From JBOHRN01 sp050732775 (lineage in GTDB: Bacteria > Gemmatimonadota > Gemmatimonadetes > Longimicrobiales > Longimicrobiaceae), in contig JBOHRN010000049.1 in assembly GCA_050732775.1 (NCBI GenBank), positions 1 to 64,000 on the forward strand: DNA of 64,000 nucleotides, in the 5' to 3' direction. This document shows positions 45,567-53,886 of the stretch, in pieces. Numbering within the stretch: position 1 is the first letter of the stretch; the number at the start of each line of letters is the position of its first letter. Below the pieces are notes generated by a model. It made no database searches. It worked only from the letters and a program-made list of their open reading frames with translations, and was not told the origin of the DNA. The position numbers were made by a program, and so were the translations under genes.

Positions 45567-46334
45567 ATGAACCCGCGCGCCCGCTTCGGTGAAACCATGC
45601 GGCGCGACCGCTGGTGGGCCAGCCCGCTCGCGGTGGCCCTCGGCCTGGCGGCGTGCGGGGCTTACGCGACCTGGGCCATTGTTTACGGGGCTGATTACTA
45701 CGCCGACCCGTACCTCTCCCCCTTCTACTCCCCCTGCCTGGCGGCCCAGTGTCCGGCCGAGATCCGCCTGCTCGACATCGGTTGGTGGCCGTTCTCGCCC
45801 GCCATTCTGATCATGGGGGCGATCCTCGGTTTTCGGGGTACCTGTTACTACTACCGCAAGGCGTATTACCGCGCCTTCTTCATGGACCCGCCCGCCTGCG
45901 CGGTGGGCGAGCCGCGCGGGCACGACTATAAGGGGGAGACGGCGTTTCCCTTCGTTCTCCAGAACCTGCACCGCTACTTCCTGTACCTTTCCATCGTGAT
46001 CATCCTTTTCCTCTGGTACGACACTTTTCACGGCTTCTTCTTCCCCGGCGGTTTCGGGGTCGGCGTGGGGAGTTTGGTACTGCTGGCAAATGTAACCCTG
46101 CTCACCGGCTACCTACTCGGCTGCCACTCGCTGCGCCACCTGGCGGGCGGACAGATGGACTGCGCCTCCTGCTCTCGCTTCGGCCGCGCGCGCCAGCGTA
46201 CCTGGAAGGGGCTCACCTTCTTCAACCGGGACCATATGGCGTGGGCTTGGACCAGCTTGCTCTTCGTCTGCCTCACCGATCTGTACGTGCGCTTGGTCGC
46301 GGCTGGGGTGATAACCGACGTGAGGATTCTGTAG
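45567..46334 (+). CDS. sdhC: Succinate dehydrogenase membrane subunit, actinobacterial Sdh1-like
   Basis: A 255-residue protein with about five membrane helices. It does not look like the short two-protein SdhC/SdhD anchors. Instead it resembles the single anchor of actinobacterial Sdh1: YSPCLAAQCP, FRGTCYYYRKAYYRAFF, PPACAVGEP, LQNLHRYFLYL, LLGCHSLRHLAGG and a final TDLYVRLVAAGVI. The many conserved Cys and His fit a metal centre. The start is uncertain: ATG 45567 is chosen, GTG 45549 (too close to GGAG) is the alternative. It ends directly at sdhA. Confidence 0.8.
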   Translation: MNPRARFGETMRRDRWWASPLAVALGLAACGAYATWAIVYGADYYADPYLSPFYSPCLAAQCPAEIRLLDIGWWPFSPAILIMGAILGFRGTCYYYRKAYYRAFFMDPPACAVGEPRGHDYKGETAFPFVLQNLHRYFLYLSIVIILFLWYDTFHGFFFPGGFGVGVGSLVLLANVTLLTGYLLGCHSLRHLAGGQMDCASCSRFGRARQRTWKGLTFFNRDHMAWAWTSLLFVCLTDLYVRLVAAGVITDVRIL

Positions 46335-48143
46335 ATGGATAGCCAGCGGTACGACCACGACGTCTTAGTCATAGGGGCGGGGGGGGCGGGGCTCTCCGCC
46401 GCCATCGAGGCGAGCGCGCGGGGGGCGTCGGTTGGGCTGGTGTGCAAATCGCTGCTCGGCAAGGCGCACACGGTGATGGCCGAAGGCGGAGTCGCCGCCT
46501 CGCTCGGCAACATCGACGACCGAGACGGCTGGCAGACACACTTCGCCGATACCATGCGTGGTGGCCAGTACCTCAACAGCTGGCGCATGGCCGAGCTGCA
46601 CGCCAAGGAGGCCCCCGCCCGGGTGCGCGAGCTCGAGGCGTGGGGCGCCCTCTTCGACCGTACCGGCGACGGCCGTATCCTGCAGCGTAACTTCGGAGGG
46701 CACAAATACCCCCGGCTAGCCCACGTTGGCGACCGCACGGGGCTCGAGATGATCCGCGTGCTCCAGGACAAGGGGGTACACAGCGGGATCGAGGTCTACA
46801 TGGAGTGCACCATCTTGACGCTAATCAAGGATGGCGAACGGGTGGCCGGCGCCTTCGGGTACGAGCGCGAGCGCGGGCGCTTCCGGCTCTTCGGCGCCAA
46901 GGCGGTGGTGCTCGCCACCGGCGGCATCGGCCGGGCCTTCGAGATCACCAGCAACTCGTGGGAGTACACGGGAGACGGGCACGCCCTCGCCTACCACGCC
47001 GGCGCCGACCTGATCGACATGGAGTTCGTTCAGTTTCACCCCACCGGCATGGTGTGGCCGCCGAGCGTGCGCGGCATCCTGGTCACCGAGGGGGTGCGCG
47101 GCGAGGGCGGCGTCCTCAAGAACAGCCAGGGGCGGCGCTTCATGTTCGACGATATCCCCCCCCTTTACCGCGATCAGACCGCCGACACCCCGGAAGAGGG
47201 GTGGCGCTACACCCAAGGCGACAAGGAAGCGCGCCGCCCGCCCGAGCTGCTCACCCGCGACCACGTGGCCCGCTGCATCGTGCGCGAGGTGCGCGAGGGG
47301 CGGGGCTCGCCGCACGGCGGCGTTTTCCTCGACATCGCCTGGATCAAGGAAAAGCTCCCCGACGCCGCCGAGCGCATCAAGAAGAAGCTCCCGAGCATGC
47401 ACCACCAGTTCAAGGAGCTGGCCGACATCGACATCACCGAGCAGCCAATGGAGGTGGGGCCCACGACTCATTACGTGATGGGCGGGGTTCGCGTTGACGG
47501 CGACAGCCAGATGTCTACCGTGCCGGGGCTGTTCGCCGCGGGTGAGTGCGCCGCCGGGCTACACGGCGCCAACCGCTTGGGAGGCAACTCCCTCTCGGAC
47601 CTGCTGGTATTCGGCAAGCGGGCGGGCGAGTACGCGGCCCGCTTCGCCGGGGACAACCAGCCTGGCCGGATCGACGACGGCGAGGTACAAAAGGCGGCCG
47701 AGGCGGCGCTGGCTCCCTTCCAGCGCAACGGCTCCCAGGGGCCTTACCAGCTCCAGTACGAACTCCAGGAGTTGATGCAGAAGCTGGCCGGCATCGTCCG
47801 CAACGAGGAAGAAATGTGGCGCGCCGTAGACGAGATCGGCAAGCTCCGCGAGCGGGCGGCGCGGGCGGGGGTGGTGGGCAACCGTGAGTACAACCCCGGC
47901 TGGCACACCGCCCTGGACCTCCCCAACCTGTTCACCGTGGCGGAGGCGGTGGCGCGCGCCGGAATCGAGCGCAAGGAGAGCCGCGGCGCCCACTTCCGCG
48001 AGGACTATCCCGACCAGGACCCCGCCCAGGGCACCTTCAACCTGGTCGTCCAAAAGGGGCCAGACGGGGAGATGCGGCTCGCAAGAGCGCCGCTTCCGGA
48101 GCTGCCCCCGGAGCTGAAGCAGATCATCGAGGAGCAGAAGTAG
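46335..48143 (+). CDS. sdhA: Succinate dehydrogenase flavoprotein subunit
   Basis: A 602-residue catalytic subunit oxidising succinate to fumarate. The FAD-binding loop VIGAGGAGLSAAIEAS, KAHTVMAEGG with the His expected to bind FAD covalently, FVQFHPTGM and the active-site HGANRLGGNSLSDLLVFG are all present. It is set between sdhC (no gap) and sdhB (two bases). It reads like the long flavoprotein of the Sdh1-type complex. Confidence 0.95.
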   Translation: MDSQRYDHDVLVIGAGGAGLSAAIEASARGASVGLVCKSLLGKAHTVMAEGGVAASLGNIDDRDGWQTHFADTMRGGQYLNSWRMAELHAKEAPARVRELEAWGALFDRTGDGRILQRNFGGHKYPRLAHVGDRTGLEMIRVLQDKGVHSGIEVYMECTILTLIKDGERVAGAFGYERERGRFRLFGAKAVVLATGGIGRAFEITSNSWEYTGDGHALAYHAGADLIDMEFVQFHPTGMVWPPSVRGILVTEGVRGEGGVLKNSQGRRFMFDDIPPLYRDQTADTPEEGWRYTQGDKEARRPPELLTRDHVARCIVREVREGRGSPHGGVFLDIAWIKEKLPDAAERIKKKLPSMHHQFKELADIDITEQPMEVGPTTHYVMGGVRVDGDSQMSTVPGLFAAGECAAGLHGANRLGGNSLSDLLVFGKRAGEYAARFAGDNQPGRIDDGEVQKAAEAALAPFQRNGSQGPYQLQYELQELMQKLAGIVRNEEEMWRAVDEIGKLRERAARAGVVGNREYNPGWHTALDLPNLFTVAEAVARAGIERKESRGAHFREDYPDQDPAQGTFNLVVQKGPDGEMRLARAPLPELPPELKQIIEEQK

Positions 48144-48145
48144 AG

Positions 48146-48967
48146 ATGCGAGACCAGACGAATCCAGCCCCGGAGACCGCCGCCCGAACCGAACCAGGGT
48201 ACGTCCAGGCGTCGTCGCCGCCAGCAAGCCGTACCGCGACCTTCCGCATCTGGCGTGGCGAGCGGGGCCAGGGAGCCCTCGAGGATTACACCACCGAGGT
48301 GGTAGAGGGGATGGTGGTTCTCGACGCCGTGCACCAGATCCAGGCCGAACAGGCCAACGATCTGGCGGTGCGCTGGAACTGCAAGGCGGGCAAGTGCGGC
48401 TCCTGCTCGGCCGAGATCAACGGCAAACCGAAGCTGATGTGCATGGCGCGGCTCAGCGATCTCCAACTCGACGAGCCAGTCACCGTTACCCCGATGAAGG
48501 CGTTCGCTCCGGTCAAGGACCTAGTCAGCGACGTCTCCTGGAATTATGCTGTCAACAAGGCGATCCCGGAGTTCCGGCCCCGCGAGCCCGATTTCCCCGA
48601 CGGCGGCTGGCGGATGTACCAGGAGGAGGTCGATCGCCCGCAAGAGTTCAAGAAGTGCATAGAGTGCTTCCTCTGCCAGGACGTTTGCCACGTACTGCGC
48701 GACCACGGCAAGCACGACCGCTTCATGGGTCCGGCCTTCCTGACCCGCGCGGCCGCGTACGAGATGCACCCGCTCGACACCGTCGACCGCACCGGCTACC
48801 TCAAGGAGGAGGGCGGCGTCGGCTACTGCAACATCACCAAGTGCTGCACCGAGGTTTGCCCCGAGGGCATCAAGATCACCGACAACGCCATCATCCCCCT
48901 CAAGGAGCGGGTGGTGGACCGGCACTACGACCCGCTCCGCAAGCTGGTGCAGTTGGTGAAGGGGTGA
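48146..48967 (+). CDS. sdhB: Succinate dehydrogenase iron-sulfur subunit
   Basis: A 273-residue protein with an N-terminal [2Fe-2S] ferredoxin domain (CKAGKCGSC ... CMARL) and a C-terminal domain with C-x2-C-x2-C motifs CIECFLCQDVC and CCTEVCPEGI for the [4Fe-4S] and [3Fe-4S] clusters. It carries electrons from SdhA to the membrane subunit. A hydrophilic N-terminal extension of about 30 residues is not conserved. It overlaps the exporter gene by GTGA. Confidence 0.95.
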   Translation: MRDQTNPAPETAARTEPGYVQASSPPASRTATFRIWRGERGQGALEDYTTEVVEGMVVLDAVHQIQAEQANDLAVRWNCKAGKCGSCSAEINGKPKLMCMARLSDLQLDEPVTVTPMKAFAPVKDLVSDVSWNYAVNKAIPEFRPREPDFPDGGWRMYQEEVDRPQEFKKCIECFLCQDVCHVLRDHGKHDRFMGPAFLTRAAAYEMHPLDTVDRTGYLKEEGGVGYCNITKCCTEVCPEGIKITDNAIIPLKERVVDRHYDPLRKLVQLVKG

Positions 48968-50826
48968 CCGAACAAGACGAGAAAAAGCGGCTAGACCGCC
49001 GCGCCGTGGTACGCGAGGCAAGGCGGTTGTTGGAGCGACACCGCGCCACGCTCGCGGTGGGGTTCGCGCTCATGTTGGTCGGCCGACTGGCTGGTTTCGT
49101 ACTGCCGGCCAGCTCCAAGTTCCTGATCGACGACGTGCTGGGGCAGGGACGCTCCGAACTACTACTGCCGCTGGCCGGCCTGGCGGCGTTCGCGACCTTG
49201 GTGCAGGCGGCGGCTTCGTTCGCCCTGTCGCAGGTGGTGAGCGTGGCCGGCCAGCGCGCCATCGCCGACATGCGGCGGCAGGTGCAGGCCCACGTGCTGC
49301 GTTTGCCGACGGCGTACTTCGACCGCACCCGCTCGGGCGTGCTGATCTCGCGCGTGATGAACGACGCCGAGGGCATCCGCAACCTGGTCGGGACGGGCAT
49401 CCTCCAGCTGGTGGGCGGTGTCTTTACCGCGGCGCTGGCCATGGCGGTCCTCTTCTGGCTCAACTGGCGGATGACCGCCGCCGCTCTGGTGCTGCTCGCC
49501 TGCTTCGGAGCATTCATGGCGTACGCCTTCCACCGGCTGCGGCCAATTTTTCGCGAGCGTTACGAACTCACTAGCCAGGTTACCGGGCGCTTGACCGAGG
49601 CGTTGGGCGGCGTCCGCACAGTCAAGGTCTACACCGCCGAGAAGCGCGAAGAACGGGTGTTCACGCGCGGCGTGTTCGCGCTCTTCCGCAACATCGGCCG
49701 TACTATCACCGGAACCTCTGCGGTAATGGCGGTCTCGACCACCATCGTGGGCGCCGTCGGGGTACTCATCATGGTGATGGGTGGCCGCGCCATCTTGGCC
49801 GGGGAGATGACGCTCGGAGATATGGTCATGTACATCTTCTTCGTCGGCATGATGGTGGCGCCGTTGGTCCAGATGGCCGGGATCGGTACGCAGATCACCG
49901 ACGCCTTCGCCGGTCTCGACCGCATCCGCGAACTGCTCGCCACGCCCACCGAGCTCGACGCCGACCGCGAACGCGCGCCGCTGGGCCCGATCAAGGGCCG
50001 CGTCACCTTCGAGCGGGTAACCTTCGAGTACGACCTGGGCGTGCCCGTGCTGAAGGGGGTTTCGTTCGAGGCGCCGGCCGGTACCACCACCGCGCTGGTG
50101 GGGCCGAGCGGTTCCGGCAAGAGCACCCTGATCTCGCTGGTGCTCGCCTTCGCCCAGCCGACTTCCGGGCGGGTGCTCGTCGACGGCCGCGAGCTGACTG
50201 GTGTCCGGCTCTCCGACTACCGCGGCCAGCTGGGTGTCGTTTTGCAGGATAACTTTCTCTTCGACGGCACCATCGGCGACAACATCGCCTTCTCCCGGCC
50301 GGGCGCGAGCGAGGAAGAGCTCCGCGCGGTAGCGAGGGTCGCGAACGCGGACCGGTTCATTGAGGAGTTCGCCGACGGCTACCACACCATCGTGGGCGAG
50401 CGGGGTGTCAAGCTGTCGGGCGGGCAGCGGCAGCGCGTCGCCATCGCGCGGGCGCTACTCGCGGACCCGCGCATTCTCGTCTTGGACGAGGCGACGTCGT
50501 CGCTCGACAGCGAGAGCGAGGAGCTGATCCGGGATGGAATCCGCTCGCTGCGGCGGGGGCGCACCACCTTCGTGATCGCCCACCGGCTCTCGACCATCGT
50601 TTCGGCCGATCAGATCCTGGTGCTCGACCAGGGGCGCATCGTCGAGCTCGGAACGCACCCCGAGCTCCGCCGCGCGGGCGGGCTATACCAACGCCTCTAC
50701 GAGATACAACACCGCACCGAGCTCGACGCTTTCATCAACCCCGGAGAGGAGTTATCGCCGGCGGAGAGCGGAGCGGAGCGAGAGCCAGCGGCGAGGGTGG
50801 TGGTCCCGGACCCGAGCCGGCTGTAA
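48964..50826 (+). CDS. ABC exporter, MsbA-like fused half-transporter
   Basis: 620 residues from GTG 48964: six membrane helices (about 25-315) followed by one ATPase domain. Walker A GPSGSGKST, Q-loop VVLQDNFLFDGTIGDNIAF, signature KLSGGQRQRVAIARALL, Walker B ILVLDEATS and the switch His in VIAHRLS are all present. This layout matches homodimeric exporters such as MsbA that flip lipids or export drugs; the cargo is unknown. Its TAA lies in the same frame as recQ, which begins within ten bases. Confidence 0.92.
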   Translation: MTEQDEKKRLDRRAVVREARRLLERHRATLAVGFALMLVGRLAGFVLPASSKFLIDDVLGQGRSELLLPLAGLAAFATLVQAAASFALSQVVSVAGQRAIADMRRQVQAHVLRLPTAYFDRTRSGVLISRVMNDAEGIRNLVGTGILQLVGGVFTAALAMAVLFWLNWRMTAAALVLLACFGAFMAYAFHRLRPIFRERYELTSQVTGRLTEALGGVRTVKVYTAEKREERVFTRGVFALFRNIGRTITGTSAVMAVSTTIVGAVGVLIMVMGGRAILAGEMTLGDMVMYIFFVGMMVAPLVQMAGIGTQITDAFAGLDRIRELLATPTELDADRERAPLGPIKGRVTFERVTFEYDLGVPVLKGVSFEAPAGTTTALVGPSGSGKSTLISLVLAFAQPTSGRVLVDGRELTGVRLSDYRGQLGVVLQDNFLFDGTIGDNIAFSRPGASEEELRAVARVANADRFIEEFADGYHTIVGERGVKLSGGQRQRVAIARALLADPRILVLDEATSSLDSESEELIRDGIRSLRRGRTTFVIAHRLSTIVSADQILVLDQGRIVELGTHPELRRAGGLYQRLYEIQHRTELDAFINPGEELSPAESGAEREPAARVVVPDPSRL

Positions 50827-50832
50827 CGCGCC

Positions 50833-52641
50833 CTGGCTACGCGCCACCTCCCGGCGGACGGCTTCGACTTCGCTAACGCCCGCGAGGCACTCCGGAGGTA
50901 CTGGGGATACGACGCCTTCCGGGGCGGACAGGAGCGCGCGATCACCTCTGTTCTGTCTGGCCGGGATACCCTGGTGGTGATGCCCACGGGCGGCGGCAAA
51001 TCTCTCTGTTACCAGGTGCCCGCCTTGCTGCTGCCCGGTGCTACGCTGGTCGTCTCGCCGCTGATTTCCCTCATGAAGGACCAGGTGGACTCCCTGCGGG
51101 CCAACGGAGTGCCTGCCCTCTTCCTGAACTCTACCCTGCCCGCGCGCGAGGCCGGGCCGATCTTGCGGGAGGTAGCGTCGGGCGAGACCAAACTCCTATA
51201 CGTGGCACCGGAGCGCTTCGAGAGCCCGCGCTTCAGGGACGAGGTTCGGCGGCTCGCTGTCTCCCTGCTGGCGGTGGACGAGGCCCACTGTATTTCAGAG
51301 TGGGGACACGACTTTCGGCCCGCCTACCGTCGCCTGGGAAAGGTGCGGGCCCTGCTCGGGGAGCCGCGGGTGGTCGCGCTCACGGCCACCGCCACCGGCG
51401 AGGTCAGGGTTGACATCTCCCGTCAACTCGGCTTGCGCTCGCCGGAGGTGGTGGTCACCGGCTTCGACCGCCGCAACCTGGTATGGAGGGTGGGCCGTCC
51501 GCCGGGCGACTCGGAAAAGTACCACCGGGCGTTGGAACTCCTTCACGCTAGCGGTGGCCCGGCCATCGTCTACGCGGCTACTCGCAAAAGTGTGGAACAG
51601 CTGTCGCGCACGCTGGCGGGGGTGGGGGTAAAGGCGGCGGGTTATCACGCTGGCCTAGCGGCCGAGCACCGCCGCGCCGTGCAGGAGCGCTTCATGGACG
51701 GCGGGGTGCGGGTGGTGGTCGCCACCAACGCCTTCGGCATGGGCATCGACAAGCCGGACGTACGCCTGGTGATCCACTACGACATGCCTGGCACCGTAGA
51801 GCAGTACTATCAGGAGGCAGGCCGGGCCGGGCGGGACGGGGCTCCCTCCAACTGTGTGCTGCTGCACCGCTACCCCGACCGCTTCACCCACGAATTTTTC
51901 ATCGACCAGAGTTACCCGCCCAGAAAGGTAGTGGAGCAGCTCTTTGGGCAACTGCGGGCGCGCGCCGCGGAGGACGGCCGGCTCGGACTCTCCTGGCGCG
52001 AACTGGTGGCTTCGCTGGGGGCCCCCAAAGGGGGAGGCCAGGTCCGCTCAACCCTCCGCTTCCTGTCCGAATCCGGGGTACTCCGGCTCCCCTCGGGGAG
52101 CAGCGATACGCTGCGTGTCCAGCTCCTGGCCACGCCGAAGCGTATCCGCCGCGAAGTTTCCGACCCTGGTGAGCTCGCGCTGCTGCGGGCGGTGTGGCGC
52201 TGGGGTGGGGGGGAGGGGGCGTACCGGGGGGCCGAGATCGAGCGGCGCCGGTTGGCTGGCGCGGCCGGGGGACAGGGGGGAGAGAGCTTGCTGGAGCAAC
52301 TCCGCCGCAAGGGTTTCGTGGAGTGGAAACCGGGCGGGGCCTCGGGAGAGGTCCGGCTCGCGCGCGCCTGTTTGGCCCCCGGGCGGCTGCCCGTAGATTG
52401 GCGCGCGCTAGCTGCGCGACGTCGGCACCAACGCGGCAAACTGGCCCGCATGCAGGGGTACGCCTACACCGAAAGGTGTCGGCGCCGCTACCTCCTCGAC
52501 TACTTCGGGGACCCCGCCGCCGCCGCCGAGTGTGGCGCCTGCGACGTTTGCCTGGGCGAGGCCGAGCCGCCGCCCCGGAGGCGCGTGCCTGGTGGCCGGA
52601 AGCTCCCCACGGGTGTGGCGCGATCTCCGGGAAAGCGCTAA
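50833..52641 (+). CDS. recQ: ATP-dependent DNA helicase RecQ, apparently with a non-standard start
   Basis: A superfamily-2 3'-5' DNA helicase of about 602 residues. It has an N-terminal Q-motif region (YWGYDAFRGGQERAI), Walker A MPTGGGKSLCYQ, DEAHCISEWGHDFRPAY and QEAGRAGRDG. About 200 residues with winged-helix character follow, then a zinc site (CGACDVC) near the C-terminus; no HRDC domain. The coding frame continues upstream of GTG 50974, which would remove the Q-motif, to the exporter's TAA without ATG, GTG or TTG. CTG 50833 is the best candidate start but lacks a good ribosome-binding site. Confidence 0.85.
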   Translation: MATRHLPADGFDFANAREALRRYWGYDAFRGGQERAITSVLSGRDTLVVMPTGGGKSLCYQVPALLLPGATLVVSPLISLMKDQVDSLRANGVPALFLNSTLPAREAGPILREVASGETKLLYVAPERFESPRFRDEVRRLAVSLLAVDEAHCISEWGHDFRPAYRRLGKVRALLGEPRVVALTATATGEVRVDISRQLGLRSPEVVVTGFDRRNLVWRVGRPPGDSEKYHRALELLHASGGPAIVYAATRKSVEQLSRTLAGVGVKAAGYHAGLAAEHRRAVQERFMDGGVRVVVATNAFGMGIDKPDVRLVIHYDMPGTVEQYYQEAGRAGRDGAPSNCVLLHRYPDRFTHEFFIDQSYPPRKVVEQLFGQLRARAAEDGRLGLSWRELVASLGAPKGGGQVRSTLRFLSESGVLRLPSGSSDTLRVQLLATPKRIRREVSDPGELALLRAVWRWGGGEGAYRGAEIERRRLAGAAGGQGGESLLEQLRRKGFVEWKPGGASGEVRLARACLAPGRLPVDWRALAARRRHQRGKLARMQGYAYTERCRRRYLLDYFGDPAAAAECGACDVCLGEAEPPPRRRVPGGRKLPTGVARSPGKR

Positions 52642-52670
52642 GATACGCGCATTTTAGACTGGAACACGTC

Positions 52671-53882
52671 ATGGATCAGCACTTCGACGAAAACCACCGG
52701 ATGATCCGGGAGATGGTCCGCGACTTTGCCCAGAGCGAGATCGCTCCCGTGGCCGAGGAGCTCGACCGCGAGTCCCGCTTTCCGTGGGAAAACGTGGCCA
52801 AGATGGCCAAACTGGGGCTCTTCGGCGTCCCCTGGCCAGAGCATCTGGGCGGAGCGGGCATGGACTACACCAGCTACCTCCTGGTCATCGAGGAGCTGGC
52901 CAAGGTGGACGCTTCCCACGCCATTACCGTCTCGGCGCACACCACCCTCGGCACCTCGCCCATCGTCTCCTTCGGAAACGACGAGCAGAGGCGGCGCTAC
53001 GTTCCCCTGCTTGCCTCGGGCACTGTGCTCGGGGGTTTCGGGCTCACGGAGCCGGGCGCGGGCTCGGACGCCTCGAGCACGCGCACCACGGCGAAGCGGA
53101 CCGGCGGCGGCTGGGTGCTAAATGGGACCAAAAGGTTCATCACCCACGCCGGCGTGGGCGAGGTCTTCGTGGTCACCGCGGTAACCGACCCCGGCGAAGG
53201 CACGCGGGGGATCACCTCCTTCATAGTGACCAAGCCGACCACCGACTCCGAGCGGGCGGCGGAGGTCGGGGTCGGGCACGCGGAAGAGCTGGAGTACACC
53301 GAGGGCGTCCGCTCCGGTAAGAAGGAGGACAAGATGGGGTGGCGGGCCTCCGATACCCGGGAGCTGATCCTGGAAGACGCCTTCGTGCCCGACGAGAGCG
53401 TGCTCGGCCGGCCGGGGGAGGGTTTCGTAAACTTCATGAGAACTCTGGACTCCGGACGGATTGGCCTCGCCGCTCTCTCCTTGGGTATCGCCGAAGGGGC
53501 TTTGGGCGAGGCGCTCGGCTACTCCGCGGAACGAGAGCAGTTTGGCCAGAAGATCAATGAATTTCAGGCCATCCAGATAATGTTAGCCGACATGGCCACC
53601 GAGGTCGAGGCCGGCCGCCACCTACTCTTTCACGCTGCCCGGCTCAAGCAGGAGGGGAAGCCGTTCACCAAAGAGGCCTCGATGGCCAAGCTCTTCTGCT
53701 CCGAGCTGGCCATGCGGGCCACCCTCAAGGCGGTGCAGATTCACGGTGGCTACGGCTACATCAAAGAGTATCCGGTCGAGAGGATGATGCGAGACGCCAA
53801 GATCTGCGAAATCGGCGAGGGTACCAGCGAAATTCAACGGATGGTTATCGCGCGCGAACTCATCAGAGGGCTGAACGGCTGA
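52671..53882 (+). CDS. Acyl-CoA dehydrogenase
   Basis: A 403-residue FAD enzyme making the 2,3-double bond in acyl-CoA. Seen are FGLTEPGAGSDASST, GWVLNGTKRFITHAG, KMGWRASDTREL, the FAD-binding REQFGQKINEFQAIQ, and the catalytic-Glu region EIGEGTSEIQR. There are about 20 additional residues just before KEDKMGWR (HAEELEYTEGVRSGK). It probably feeds the hydratase/dehydrogenase/thiolase set at 60419-64000. It lies four bases before rng. Confidence 0.94.
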   Translation: MDQHFDENHRMIREMVRDFAQSEIAPVAEELDRESRFPWENVAKMAKLGLFGVPWPEHLGGAGMDYTSYLLVIEELAKVDASHAITVSAHTTLGTSPIVSFGNDEQRRRYVPLLASGTVLGGFGLTEPGAGSDASSTRTTAKRTGGGWVLNGTKRFITHAGVGEVFVVTAVTDPGEGTRGITSFIVTKPTTDSERAAEVGVGHAEELEYTEGVRSGKKEDKMGWRASDTRELILEDAFVPDESVLGRPGEGFVNFMRTLDSGRIGLAALSLGIAEGALGEALGYSAEREQFGQKINEFQAIQIMLADMATEVEAGRHLLFHAARLKQEGKPFTKEASMAKLFCSELAMRATLKAVQIHGGYGYIKEYPVERMMRDAKICEIGEGTSEIQRMVIARELIRGLNG

Positions 53883-53886
53883 ACCA

